Below, piece by piece: positions 53,146 to 64,000 of a stretch of 64,000 bases of DNA (positions are counted from its first letter, which is position 1; each line of letters starts with the position of its first letter). A model generated the notes under the pieces. That model ran no database searches and was not told where the DNA came from. It saw only the letters and a list, made by a program, of their open reading frames with translations. The DNA comes from Synergistaceae bacterium (GTDB taxonomy: Bacteria > Synergistota > Synergistia > Synergistales > Synergistaceae): contig JAAYFQ010000160.1 of assembly GCA_012728165.1 (NCBI GenBank), positions 25,107 through 89,106 on the forward strand. Reading direction: 5' to 3'. Position numbers and translations under genes: made by a program.

Positions 53146-53907
53146 ATGCTTCTAGTGCTTGATGTTGGTAATACAAATACTGTGATGGGTATTTATTCTG
53201 GGGAAAAACTTGTTGGGCATTGGCGTTTGACGTCTAAAAAACAGACTGTTGATGAAGTCGGTTTGATGATTCTTGGACTTCTGAACTCATCATCTATAAA
53301 AAAAGAAAATATAAAAGCTGCTATTTATGCTAGTGTTGTTCCTTCTCTTGATGAAATGTTCATTGAAGGAGTTAAACACTATATTAATGTGCCCTGTATG
53401 AAAGTAAATGCAACACTTGATACGGGACTTAAAGTAAAGATAAAAAACCCCGCTGAACTTGGAGCAGATAGAAAACTTAATTCTATCGCCGGAATAAAAA
53501 AATACGGGGCGCCTTTAATAATAGTAGACCTTGGAACAGCTATTACTTTTGATATTATCTCACCTGATGGCGCATATATAGGAGGGATAATTTCGCCAGG
53601 GATGGAGCTTGGAATGGAAGCTTTGTTTTTACATACTGCAAAACTTCCTCAAATAGTTCTGACAGCACCTGCTAATTATATCGGCAGAAGTACTATCGAA
53701 GCCATCCAGTCAGGTATGGTTTATGGGACGATTGGAATGATAGATACTCTTATTGCTGGTGTATTTAAAGAACTTGGAGGACCGTGCCGAGTTATTGCAA
53801 CAGGCGGTAATGCCGAAATATTAGTTGCGTATTCAACGATAGTAAAAGATGTTGACTCTTGGTTAGCTCTTGACGGGATGAGAATTATTTATGAAAGAAA
53901 CAGATAA
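53146..53907 (+). CDS. coaX: Type III pantothenate kinase
   Basis: CoaX phosphorylates pantothenate at the start of coenzyme A synthesis and is insensitive to CoA feedback in this family. The 253-residue ASKHA protein has VLDVGNTNTVMGIY at the N-terminus, GADRKLNSIAG and DLGTAITFDII, all family motifs. GGAGGTG precedes the ATG, and a longer in-frame start at 53101 is not used. It is followed by dus after 21 bases. Confidence 0.95.
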   Translation: MLLVLDVGNTNTVMGIYSGEKLVGHWRLTSKKQTVDEVGLMILGLLNSSSIKKENIKAAIYASVVPSLDEMFIEGVKHYINVPCMKVNATLDTGLKVKIKNPAELGADRKLNSIAGIKKYGAPLIIVDLGTAITFDIISPDGAYIGGIISPGMELGMEALFLHTAKLPQIVLTAPANYIGRSTIEAIQSGMVYGTIGMIDTLIAGVFKELGGPCRVIATGGNAEILVAYSTIVKDVDSWLALDGMRIIYERNR

Positions 53908-53928
53908 AACAAAGTCGGTGACAAAGGA

Positions 53929-55011
53929 TTGCAAAAATATATAAACAAAAAACTTGATAATAATAAACCCGAAGGATTTCCTAAAAAAATTGGTGGAGTA
54001 ATGGTATACAATCCGATATGGCTTGCGCCACTTGCAGGCATAACCTTTTCCTCAATCAGAAGCTTTTACAAAGCTATGGGAGTAGGGTTGGTACATACCG
54101 AAATGATAAGCGCTGTAGGTCTTTATCGCGGAGGACGAAAGACAAAAGAGCTGCTAAATGGCAAAGAAGATGAACATCCCGTTGCACTCCAGCTTTTTGC
54201 TTCTAACTCAGAGGATATTGTACGTGGAGCTGAAATTGCCTTAAATATAAGAAAATTTGATGCGATAGAGGTAAATATGGCATGTCCTATGCCTAAGGTC
54301 ACTAAAAGAGGCAGTGGCTCAAAGTTACTTGAAAACCCCTATGAGGCGGCTAATATTATAAAAAAACTGAAGCCGTTTGGACTTCCCGTATGGTCGAAGA
54401 TAAGAATAATGCCGAAAAAAAGCAACATAACAACATGTGATTTCTGTGAAAATCTTTTTACTGCAGGAGCTGACTATATTTTTGTTCATGGACGTACCGC
54501 AGCTGAGAAGTATGGTGGGATTGCTTCTAGAAATGATGTTCAAGAAGTTGCGTTGAGATTCCCGGGACTTATCGGTGGCAGCGGAGATTGTTACACAGCT
54601 GAAAATATAATCGAATATTTTGATAAAGGCTGTTCGACAGTACTTGCGGCAAGGGGAATACTAAGAGATGCTTTTTTAATACCTAAAACGTTAAAATTAT
54701 TAGGTTGTGATGTTCCTACACAGTTTATGGATCCTGATATGGATATGCAGACTGAACTTCTTCTTGAGCTTGGACATAGCATTTATAATACCGAAGGTGA
54801 ATCATCTGCTCTTATGATTTCAAGAAGAATGCTTGCCGCATTGTTCAAGGGATTTCCGGGGGTAGTGCAGTTAAGGCGAAGGGGTGCGTTAGTGCGAACA
54901 TGGCTAGAGATGGAAGATTTGCTTATTAATTGGAAAGATATTCTTTTGCAGCCAGAAGTGCAATTTACAAAAGAAAGATTCCCTCGTGGTATTGTAGGAG
55001 AATTTGAATAA
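53929..55011 (+). CDS. dus: tRNA-dihydrouridine synthase
   Basis: An FMN enzyme that reduces uridines in tRNA D-loops. The 360-residue TIM barrel has LAPLAGITFSSIRSFYK, the active-site NMACPMPKVTKRGSGSKLL with catalytic Cys, HGRTAAEKYGG and IGGSGD. It starts at a TTG with a purine-rich but close site. The N-terminal basic extension before KKIGGVMVYNP is longer than usual, so the true start could be inside, for example ATG 54001. The coaX-dus-lysS order resembles other bacteria. Confidence 0.9.
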   Translation: MQKYINKKLDNNKPEGFPKKIGGVMVYNPIWLAPLAGITFSSIRSFYKAMGVGLVHTEMISAVGLYRGGRKTKELLNGKEDEHPVALQLFASNSEDIVRGAEIALNIRKFDAIEVNMACPMPKVTKRGSGSKLLENPYEAANIIKKLKPFGLPVWSKIRIMPKKSNITTCDFCENLFTAGADYIFVHGRTAAEKYGGIASRNDVQEVALRFPGLIGGSGDCYTAENIIEYFDKGCSTVLAARGILRDAFLIPKTLKLLGCDVPTQFMDPDMDMQTELLLELGHSIYNTEGESSALMISRRMLAALFKGFPGVVQLRRRGALVRTWLEMEDLLINWKDILLQPEVQFTKERFPRGIVGEFE

Positions 55012-55053
55012 AATAATAAAAAAGTATTTACATAGAAAGAGGACGTGATTTAG

Positions 55054-56577
55054 ATGTCGAACGAGGCAAATAACAAGCCCCAGCAAAAACAGAAGAGCAT
55101 GATGCCCGAAGAGGAAATATTTCGTCAGCGAAAAGACAAACTAACTAGATTACGCGAAGAAGAAGGATATGATCCTTTTGAGCAGAATCGTTGGGAAGTA
55201 AAGAATACATTAAAACATATCATAGATAGCTATGATTCACTTAAAGAAGAAGAGTGGTCTGAAGATATTATGCAGACTGCCGGACGCGTTATGATACTTC
55301 GCCGTCATGGAAAAACTGCCTTTGCAACGTTTGAAGACGGAGTAAGTAAAATGCAAATATGTTTCCAGTTTGATCTACTTGGTGAAGAAAAATATACTTT
55401 CTTTAAAAAATGGGTCGATGCTGGTGATTTTCTAGGAGTTATAGGAGTTGCTTTCCGAACACAACGAGGTGAGCTTACCTTGTCCGTCAAAGATTTTCGC
55501 ATTCTTTCTAAAGCACTTCGTCCAATGCCAGAGAAATGGCACGGATTAAAAGACACAGAAATTCGCTATCGTCAGCGTTATGCTGACATGCTGGCAAATC
55601 CCGAAGTACGTGAGACATTCCGCAAGAGGACAAAGATTATACAAACATTTCGTAAAGTTCTAGATGCGCACGATACGCTTGAAGTACAGACACCTGTCCT
55701 TTCAACAATTGCAGGCGGAGCAAATGCTCGTCCATTCATTACGCACCATAATACACTTGATTTGGATATGTACCTTCGCATAGCAACTGAACTTCATTTG
55801 AAACGCCTTGTGGTTGGAATGATGGGAAGAGTATATGAAATAGGACAGCAGTTCCGCAACGAAGGTATGGATATTAAACATAATCCAGAGTTTACAACTC
55901 TTGAGGTTTATTGGCCATTCTGTAATTATGAGGACATGATGGACTTGGCGGAAGAAATTCTTGTGGCATGTGCGGATGAAGTTGGAAGCCGTGTTATTGA
56001 TTATCAAGGAATAGAGATAAATTTAAATACTCCCTTCCGTCGTGTATCTATGAAAGAGCTTGTTAAAGAGCATACCGAAATTGATTTTGAAACAATAAGT
56101 GATGAAGATGCACGTAAAGAAGCAGCTCTAAGAGGTCTTGACGTCAAGCCTAGTCAGACACGTTATGAAATTCTTCCCATGTTTTTTGAAGCGTTTGTAG
56201 AGGAGAAACTCATTCAGCCAACTTTTGTAACTGGTTATCCAACCGTTATCTCCCCTCTTGCTAAGCGTAACAAAAATAATCCAAATATTACTGATCGTTT
56301 TGAGCTTTTTGTTAACTCATGGGAACTCGCCAATGCTTTTAACGAACTTAACGACCCTATCGATCAAAGAGTTCGTTTTGAAGACCAAGCCAAGAAAAAA
56401 GCTGAAGGAGATGACGAGTCTCATCCGTTTGATGAGGATTTTGTCAATGCACTTGAGTACGGACTACCTCCTACCAGTGGGATGGGCATTGGTATAGATA
56501 GAGTTATTATGCTTTTGACAAATTCAAAGAGCATAAAGGACGTAATACTCTTTCCGACAATGAAACCAAAGGAATAG
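55054..56577 (+). CDS. lysS: Lysyl-tRNA synthetase (class II)
   Basis: LysS charges tRNA-Lys. The 507-residue class II synthetase has an N-terminal OB fold with RHGKTAFATFEDG, motif 2 (FRNEGMDIKHNPEFTTLEVY) and motif 3 (GLPPTSGMGIGIDRVIMLL). A charged, Lys/Gln-rich leader of about 20 residues precedes the core. AGAGGACG lies upstream. ligA follows after six bases, so they are probably co-transcribed. Confidence 0.95.
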   Translation: MSNEANNKPQQKQKSMMPEEEIFRQRKDKLTRLREEEGYDPFEQNRWEVKNTLKHIIDSYDSLKEEEWSEDIMQTAGRVMILRRHGKTAFATFEDGVSKMQICFQFDLLGEEKYTFFKKWVDAGDFLGVIGVAFRTQRGELTLSVKDFRILSKALRPMPEKWHGLKDTEIRYRQRYADMLANPEVRETFRKRTKIIQTFRKVLDAHDTLEVQTPVLSTIAGGANARPFITHHNTLDLDMYLRIATELHLKRLVVGMMGRVYEIGQQFRNEGMDIKHNPEFTTLEVYWPFCNYEDMMDLAEEILVACADEVGSRVIDYQGIEINLNTPFRRVSMKELVKEHTEIDFETISDEDARKEAALRGLDVKPSQTRYEILPMFFEAFVEEKLIQPTFVTGYPTVISPLAKRNKNNPNITDRFELFVNSWELANAFNELNDPIDQRVRFEDQAKKKAEGDDESHPFDEDFVNALEYGLPPTSGMGIGIDRVIMLLTNSKSIKDVILFPTMKPKE

Positions 56578-58608
<2,031 letters not shown>

Positions 58609-58621
58609 CGGAGGGACATAG

Positions 58622-58951
58622 ATGATCAAAAAAATGATAATGGACGAAACACGACTTAAAGAAGTTCTTGAGCTCTCCAAAATTGGGTTACCAGAAACAG
58701 AATTCAAAGAAGTATTGGATAGAGTTAATGGAGTTCTTCGTATGTGTGACGAAATGCAAGAGCTGAATTTTGCCAATACCCGTTCTTTTGAATGGAATAT
58801 AAAAAAAGCCTGTCCTAGAAGAGTAGACAGTCCTAAAAAGTGGGACAAACGAGATGCTTTCCTCAACCAAGCACCAGTTAGAGATGGGGATTTTTTTCGT
58901 GTGCCAAGAATTATTGCACTTGATGAAGACAATGAACTTATCGGAGATTGA
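58622..58951 (+). CDS. gatC: Aspartyl/glutamyl-tRNA amidotransferase subunit C
   Basis: GatC stabilises the GatA-GatB transamidosome. The 109-residue protein is longer than the usual 95 to 100 and diverges somewhat. It keeps helical LKEVLELSKIGLPETEFKEVLDRVN, an LNFANTRSFEW-type segment and a C-terminal FFRVPRIIALD matching the family's V-P-R/I end. GGAGGG six bases upstream supports the ATG. It sits directly before gatA and gatB. Confidence 0.88.
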   Translation: MIKKMIMDETRLKEVLELSKIGLPETEFKEVLDRVNGVLRMCDEMQELNFANTRSFEWNIKKACPRRVDSPKKWDKRDAFLNQAPVRDGDFFRVPRIIALDEDNELIGD

Positions 58952-58963
58952 GAGGAATAGTTA

Positions 58964-60442
58964 ATGGAATTCTATAAACTTTCTGCAAAAGAAATAGCAG
59001 ACGGTGTGCGAGGAAAGAAATGGACAGCGAAAGAAGTACTGACCTCTTTTTTAACGCGCATAAAAACTTGCGATAGTAAATTAAACGCAGTTGTAACTTT
59101 GTGTGAAAAAAATGCACATGAAGACGCGAAAAAATTAGATGAAGCGATTGCTAGAGGAGAAACCCTCGGATTGCTTGCAGGAGTACCATTCCTTGTGAAA
59201 GATAATTTCTGTACCGACGGAATTAGAACAACATGCGCAAGCAAGATGCTGCATGATTGGATACCGTCTTACGATGCTACAGCTATAAAAAACATGAAAA
59301 TGGCCGGTGCTATTCTTATGGGTAAGACAAATATGGATGAATTCGCTATGGGTAATACAACTGAAAGTTCCATTTTTGGACCTACGCTTAACCCACGTGA
59401 CTTAACACGCGTCCCTGGAGGAAGTTCCGGTGGAAGTGCAGCTGCTGTAGCTGCAGGTTATTGTCCCATAGCCTTAGGAAGTGACACTGGCGGTTCAATA
59501 CGTCAGCCGGCTGCTTTTTGCGGTGTACAAGGAATGAAGCCATCTTATGGACAGATTAGCCGATACGGAATAGTCGGATATGTTTCTTCCCTTGACCAAA
59601 TAGGTCCAATAACAAGAAATATTAATGACATGGCAATTGTCATGGATGTTCTTGCAAAAGCAGATGAAAATGACAGTACTTGTGACGCATATGATAGACC
59701 CTCTTTCTCTGCTGCAGTGAAAAAAACTGACCTTAAAGGCAAAAAGATTGCAGTACTTACAGGTTTCGACAAAGAATGTGTTGATAAATCTCTTCTCGAC
59801 GCCATAAATACGACAGTTCAATTTTGCTGTGAGGCTGGTGCAGAAATTATAGAAGTAAATCTCCCCACGGCAAATAAACACGCTGTTGCATGCTACTACA
59901 TGATTGCGCTTGGTGATGCAAGCTCAAAACTCGCATGTTACGATGGAATGAGATATGGCTATCATGAGGATGGCAAAAATCTTTTTGAAATGTATAAAAA
60001 AAGCCGCAACAAGGGTTTTGGGAATGAAGTTCGGCGTAGGATTCTTATTGGAACGTGTATTCTTACACGCGGTTATTATGAGAACTATTATGTTCCGGCA
60101 GTTAAAGTGAGACAGATGATAGCAGACGAATATGCAGATTTGTTTAAGACAGTTGATGCACTAATTTGCCCCATTTCACCAACGCTTCCTTATAAAAAGG
60201 GATATGTAGAAGATGATTCTGCAACAATTTATCTAAGAGATGTCTTTACTTCTACTGCAAACCTTGCAGGGCTTCCTAGTATAAGCTTGAATGTTGGTTT
60301 TACGCCCGAAGGTCTCCCTACAAATATTCAGCTTTTGGGGCCACGTTTTGATGACGAGAATTTGCTATCAATTGCATCAGTCATAGAGAATTATGCTGGT
60401 TCTCCTTCTGTTGCTGACCTTTCAGTAGAAGGAGTTCTTTAA
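58964..60442 (+). CDS. gatA: Aspartyl/glutamyl-tRNA amidotransferase subunit A
   Basis: GatA releases ammonia from glutamine to amidate Glu-tRNA(Gln) or Asp-tRNA(Asn). The 492-residue amidase has the Lys-Ser-Ser triad at positions matching the well-studied family: Lys79 in VKDNF, Ser154 in GGSSGGSAAA and Ser178 in GSDTGGSIR. It follows gatC by 12 bases and precedes gatB by two bases. This implies that the organism makes Gln-tRNA or Asn-tRNA indirectly. Confidence 0.95.
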   Translation: MEFYKLSAKEIADGVRGKKWTAKEVLTSFLTRIKTCDSKLNAVVTLCEKNAHEDAKKLDEAIARGETLGLLAGVPFLVKDNFCTDGIRTTCASKMLHDWIPSYDATAIKNMKMAGAILMGKTNMDEFAMGNTTESSIFGPTLNPRDLTRVPGGSSGGSAAAVAAGYCPIALGSDTGGSIRQPAAFCGVQGMKPSYGQISRYGIVGYVSSLDQIGPITRNINDMAIVMDVLAKADENDSTCDAYDRPSFSAAVKKTDLKGKKIAVLTGFDKECVDKSLLDAINTTVQFCCEAGAEIIEVNLPTANKHAVACYYMIALGDASSKLACYDGMRYGYHEDGKNLFEMYKKSRNKGFGNEVRRRILIGTCILTRGYYENYYVPAVKVRQMIADEYADLFKTVDALICPISPTLPYKKGYVEDDSATIYLRDVFTSTANLAGLPSISLNVGFTPEGLPTNIQLLGPRFDDENLLSIASVIENYAGSPSVADLSVEGVL

Positions 60443-60444
60443 CA

Positions 60445-61902
60445 ATGAAAAGACAAGTAGTAATAGGACTCGAAATACATCTTCAGCTTAAAACAATGAG
60501 CAAATTATTTTGCAGCTGTTCAACTGATTATATTGGTGCCATCCCTAATACTAATGTTTGTCCAATCTGTCTTGCTGTTCCTGGTTCACTTCCATTGCTA
60601 AATGACCGTGCTGTGGAACTTGCGGTAAAACTGGGACTTGCTCTTCATTGTGATATACAAGACAACACGAGGTTTCATCGTAAGCACTATTTTTATGCGG
60701 ATTTACCCAAAGCATATCAGATTACACAGTTTGAATATCCTATAGCTGCAGGCGGTTACGTTGATATTATTGTCGAAGGCAAGCATAAACGAGTTCACCT
60801 TGATCATCTGCATTTGGAAGAAGATGCTGGCAAACTTGTACATCAAACATCTGATGGCAGGCTTTCTGGTGCGGCTCATTCTTTTGTAGATTACAACAGA
60901 GGCGGAATGCCTCTTTCTGAAATAGTTTCACAACCTGATATAAATTCATCGGCTGAAGCAATAGCTTATGTTGAACAAATTCGCCAACTTGCAAGGTATC
61001 TGAAAGTATCAGATGGGGAAATGGAATCAGGTTCTTTACGAGCGGATGTAAACATATCTCTCTCAAATAATGACGGCAGTCTTGGAACGCGCGTAGAAAT
61101 TAAAAATGTCAATTCACTTAAATCTATTGAACGTGCGATTGAATATGAAATAGCTAGACAAAATAAAGCTCTTGATAATGGCGAAAAATTAATTCAAGAG
61201 ACACGTCTATGGGATGATGCAACAGGGGTTACACGTTCCATGAGGGGCAAAGAAAGCGCAAGCGATTACCGTTATTATCTTGAGATGGATCTTGCTCCTA
61301 TTGAAGTAAAACCAGAATATATTAAAAAAATATACCAAAGTTTGACTGAAATGCCTTGGGAAAAACGAGACAGATTTATTGAGCAATATAAAATCTCGCT
61401 TGAAGAAAGCCAGCAACTTACGGAACAGTTAGAAATAGCTAATTATTTTGAAGAATGTGTTAAAGAAGGAGCGTCTCCGGGAAAGAGTGCAAATTGGATT
61501 CGTTCTGAAGTACAAAGTATACTAAGAGAGCAAAAAATTGATATTATTAATTTTCAAGTAAGTGCGTCAGAACTTGGAAAACTTATCAAGAAAATTGATA
61601 ATAGAGATATTTCAAACACTCAGGCAAAAGATGTTTTGTCTGCCATGTTAGATAAAAATCTCACGCTAGATAATGCATTGGAAGAATGTGGAGCAATCAC
61701 TGGACGTATTACGGGTGAGGCATTGGAAATAATAATCAAAAAAATAATTGGATGCGAATCGGAAACTGCGGAAATCATCCGTTCTGGACAAGATATAAAA
61801 GGAGCTAAAATAAAGTTTCTTCAAGGTCTTGTAATGCGGGAAACTAGAGGTTCTGCAGATCCAATCGAGGTTTTAAACATCTTAAATGTTAAATTAAATT
61901 GA
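60445..61902 (+). CDS. gatB: Aspartyl/glutamyl-tRNA amidotransferase subunit B
   Basis: GatB binds the misacylated tRNA and phosphorylates the amino acid. The 485-residue protein has GLEIHLQLKT, the CSC ... CPIC zinc-binding set, FHRKHYFYADLPKAYQITQ and the C-terminal YqeY-like helical domain. It is the last gene of the gatCAB operon, with a further 190-base gap to the EF-G-like gene. No terminator was recognised after it. Confidence 0.95.
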   Translation: MKRQVVIGLEIHLQLKTMSKLFCSCSTDYIGAIPNTNVCPICLAVPGSLPLLNDRAVELAVKLGLALHCDIQDNTRFHRKHYFYADLPKAYQITQFEYPIAAGGYVDIIVEGKHKRVHLDHLHLEEDAGKLVHQTSDGRLSGAAHSFVDYNRGGMPLSEIVSQPDINSSAEAIAYVEQIRQLARYLKVSDGEMESGSLRADVNISLSNNDGSLGTRVEIKNVNSLKSIERAIEYEIARQNKALDNGEKLIQETRLWDDATGVTRSMRGKESASDYRYYLEMDLAPIEVKPEYIKKIYQSLTEMPWEKRDRFIEQYKISLEESQQLTEQLEIANYFEECVKEGASPGKSANWIRSEVQSILREQKIDIINFQVSASELGKLIKKIDNRDISNTQAKDVLSAMLDKNLTLDNALEECGAITGRITGEALEIIIKKIIGCESETAEIIRSGQDIKGAKIKFLQGLVMRETRGSADPIEVLNILNVKLN

Positions 61903-61958
61903 TTTTTATGTCGATAGAAATTCTTTCAGATTTTACAAACAGTATTAATCCGCAAAGA

Positions 61959-61988
61959 TTGACTTAAACACATGATCAAGGGTATTAT
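61959..61988 (+). promoter_or_regulatory. Candidate promoter of the EF-G-like gene
   Basis: TTGACT, 18 bases, then TATTAT in the gap after gatB. The spacing is one base long, so strength is uncertain; about 100 bases separate it from the ATG. Confidence 0.45.
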
Positions 61989-62095
61989 TAACAGGTTGTT
62001 ACTGATTTTCACCACAGATTCTGTATACTTGATTTTTACTTATAAATTGTTTATTTATATATAAAAATATACAAGGTTTCAGGAGGAGTGAAATT

Positions 62096-64000
62096 ATGGG
62101 GACACACATACCAGAAGATATTCGCAGTATAGCTCTCATTTCACACGGGGGCGCAGGAAAGACATCTCTTAATGAAGCAATTTTATTCAATGCCGGATTA
62201 ATTTCACGTATGGGCAAAGTCGAAGAAAAGAACACAGTTTCCGATTTTGACTCAGAAGAGCAAAAAAGAGGCATTTCAATAAGCACTTCTCTTTCAACAG
62301 TTCCATATAAAGACAAGACTTTATATTTACTCGACACACCAGGTTTTGCAGATTTTGTGGGTGAGCAGCGCTCAGCTATGAGGGTTGCAGATGGTGCTGT
62401 TGTTCTTGTAAATGCAACTGCCGGTGTTGAAGTGCAAACACAAGCAGTTTGGAATTTTACAGAAGCGTTTGAAACGCCGGCAATTTTCTTCATCAGTAAA
62501 TTAGATCGTGAAAATGCTGATTTTTACAGTGTAGTAAAAGACATACAAGAAAACATATCTGATCGTGCAGTCCCTCTCTATCTTCCAATAGGTAAAGAAC
62601 TTGATTTCAAGGGAATTGTCAATGTGCGTACAGGTAAAGCATATATGTATAAGGGTGATGGAAGCAAAGATTTCATCAAATGCGAAGCACCGGCTGAGAT
62701 GGCAGATGAAATAGCTGCTGCACACGATATCCTCGTAGAACGTGTAGTTGAAGCAGATGATGATCTTCTGACACGTTATCTTGACGGTGAAGAGATTTCA
62801 GACGACGAGATTCTTAATGTTTTAAGAAAGGCTGTCTGTTCAAGGGCGATTTATCCAATTATTCCAGGTTCAGCTACAGCAAATGTCGGCATTGTACAGC
62901 TTATGAATATGATAGTTTATTATATGCCATCACCAAAAGACATGCTTCGTAGAGCAGCAATTAAAGATGAAAAATTTGTTAATATTCCACCCGATGAAAA
63001 TGGACCTTTCTTAGGTTTTGTTTTTAAAGTAATGGTAGACCCATATGTGGGAAAACTTTCATTTGTAAAAGTCTTCTCGGGTCAGCTTAAGAGTGATCAA
63101 TTATTATATAATGTAACTCAGGAGGAGACCGAGCGTGTAGGTGCTTTTCGTGTAATGATGGGAAAAGAGAGCACTGAAACCAAGCAAATAACAGTAGGCG
63201 ATATTATTGCTATTCCTAAGCTCGAAAGCACAACGGCTGGTGACACTTTGGGGATTAAAGGTGAGACACTTCAATTCCGAAAGATTCAATTCCCGAAGCC
63301 TGTTTACAGTGTGGCTGTAATACCCAAAAGCCGCGCTGATGAGGATAAACTAGGAAATGCGTTTGCCAAAATGTTAAAAGAAGACAGAACAATATCATTT
63401 GATAAAAACGCAGAAACCGGAGATGACGTCCTTTCTGGAATGGGAGATATGCATCTAGATATAGTCCTCTCTAAAATAAAGGAACGCTATAAAGTTGAAC
63501 TTGAAACACGCACGCCTAGAGTTCCTTATCGTGAAACAATAAAGAAAAAGTCAAGTGCTCAGGGCAAACATAAGAAGCAGTCTGGAGGACGAGGTCAGTA
63601 CGGAGATGTATGGTTTGAACTTGCTCCATTAGAGAGGAATGCAGGAGTTGAATTTATTGATAAAGTTGTTGGCGGAGTAGTCCCCAAGAACTTTATACCA
63701 GCAGCAGAAAAAGGACTTCGTGAAGCTGCAAAAAAGGGTATCTTAGCTGGATACCCCGCAACAGACTTCTCCTGTACTATATTTGACGGTTCGTACCACG
63801 ATGTGGACTCTTCAGAAATGGCATTTAAGATTGCAGCTTCTTTAGCATACAAAAAAGCCATGGAAACCGCAATGGCAACACTTATGGAACCAGTAATGAA
63901 CATAGAAGTTACAGTTCCCGAAGATTGTCTTGGTGATGTTATGGGAGATTTTAACAGTCGCCGTGGACGAATTATGGGTATAGATAGCGAAGGGAAGCTA
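62096..64000 (+). CDS. EF-G-like translational GTPase (3' end outside window)
   Basis: The frame runs from ATG 62096 (AGGAGGAGTGAAATT upstream) to the window edge, 635 codons without a stop. It has GTPase motifs HGGAGKTSL, EEQKRGISIS, DTPGFADF and SKLD, then EF-G domains II to V (KVMVDPYVGKLSFVKVFSG, GMGDMHLDIVLSKIKERY, KKQSGGRGQYGDVWFEL). The G1 loop differs from canonical EF-G (AHIDAGKTT), and the N-terminus is short, matching the EF-G-2/FusA-like paralog group found beside normal FusA in many bacteria. Its role in translation is not settled. Confidence 0.85.
   Translation, partial: MGTHIPEDIRSIALISHGGAGKTSLNEAILFNAGLISRMGKVEEKNTVSDFDSEEQKRGISISTSLSTVPYKDKTLYLLDTPGFADFVGEQRSAMRVADGAVVLVNATAGVEVQTQAVWNFTEAFETPAIFFISKLDRENADFYSVVKDIQENISDRAVPLYLPIGKELDFKGIVNVRTGKAYMYKGDGSKDFIKCEAPAEMADEIAAAHDILVERVVEADDDLLTRYLDGEEISDDEILNVLRKAVCSRAIYPIIPGSATANVGIVQLMNMIVYYMPSPKDMLRRAAIKDEKFVNIPPDENGPFLGFVFKVMVDPYVGKLSFVKVFSGQLKSDQLLYNVTQEETERVGAFRVMMGKESTETKQITVGDIIAIPKLESTTAGDTLGIKGETLQFRKIQFPKPVYSVAVIPKSRADEDKLGNAFAKMLKEDRTISFDKNAETGDDVLSGMGDMHLDIVLSKIKERYKVELETRTPRVPYRETIKKKSSAQGKHKKQSGGRGQYGDVWFELAPLERNAGVEFIDKVVGGVVPKNFIPAAEKGLREAAKKGILAGYPATDFSCTIFDGSYHDVDSSEMAFKIAASLAYKKAMETAMATLMEPVMNIEVTVPEDCLGDVMGDFNSRRGRIMGIDSEGKL

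Overview
The window looks like a contiguous chromosomal segment of an AT-rich anaerobic bacterium. I infer Synergistota, from a mixed signature. Lipopolysaccharide-export genes (lptA, lptB) point to a two-membrane cell. Alongside them sit genes usually met in Firmicutes: FapR, FabK, a Bacillus-type PurR and Veg. A HydE-like radical SAM protein, a single-cluster ferredoxin, SelA/SelB and a transamidosome (GatCAB) fit an anaerobic, selenocysteine-using organism. Phylum is inference; no marker phylogeny was possible here.

Layout. 1-7.2 kb: fatty-acid synthesis cluster (end of fapR, plsX, fabH, fabK, fabD, fabG, acpP, fabF) closed by rnc. 7.2-11.7 kb: pyrimidine genes pyrR, pyrB, pyrC, pyrF and pyrE. 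The first three lie behind a strong promoter, a short leader ORF and a perfect-palindrome attenuator. 11.7-15.8 kb: a TroA-like secreted protein, lptA, lptB and murJ (envelope). 16.0-18.2 kb: tsaD and a cysteine synthase. 18.3-29.9 kb, minus strand: a long purine operon purS-Q-L-F-C-(second purF)-M-N-H-D-E with one clear promoter upstream of purS. 30-36.4 kb: a looser, AT-rich, gene-poor region with hydE, a cytidylate-kinase-like gene, a C_GCAxxG_C_C-type gene, ywbE, tag and a hypothetical membrane protein. 36.4-40 kb: malic enzyme, lysA and a convergent beta-propeller protein. 40.1-46.5 kb: lepA, hemW, selA, selB. 46.5-48.6 kb: veg, ispE, purR, an order shared with Bacillus apart from sspF. 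48.6-48.9 kb: ferredoxin and a CAU tRNA. 49-56.6 kb: secreted hypothetical, miaB, comEA, comEC, coaX, dus, lysS. 56.6-61.9 kb: ligA, gatC, gatA, gatB. 62.1 kb to the end: an EF-G-like GTPase cut by the window edge.

How the parts work together. The fab genes elongate acyl-ACP chains under probable FapR control. The pyr and pur clusters build nucleotides, with PyrR and PurR as regulators. lptA/lptB/murJ export envelope precursors. Most genes overlap or sit a few bases apart, so translational coupling is widespread.

The most notable observations are these. First, tandem PurF paralogs in which one copy has lost the glutaminase cysteine and other glutamine-site residues. Second, a pyrBI-like leader-peptide and attenuator arrangement in front of pyrR. 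Third, a purE whose active-site loop departs from the class I pattern, with no purK nearby. Fourth, a TroA-fold protein without metal ligands. Fifth, a compact three-way-junction structure in the gene-poor region. No CRISPR array, intact insertion sequence or prophage was seen.
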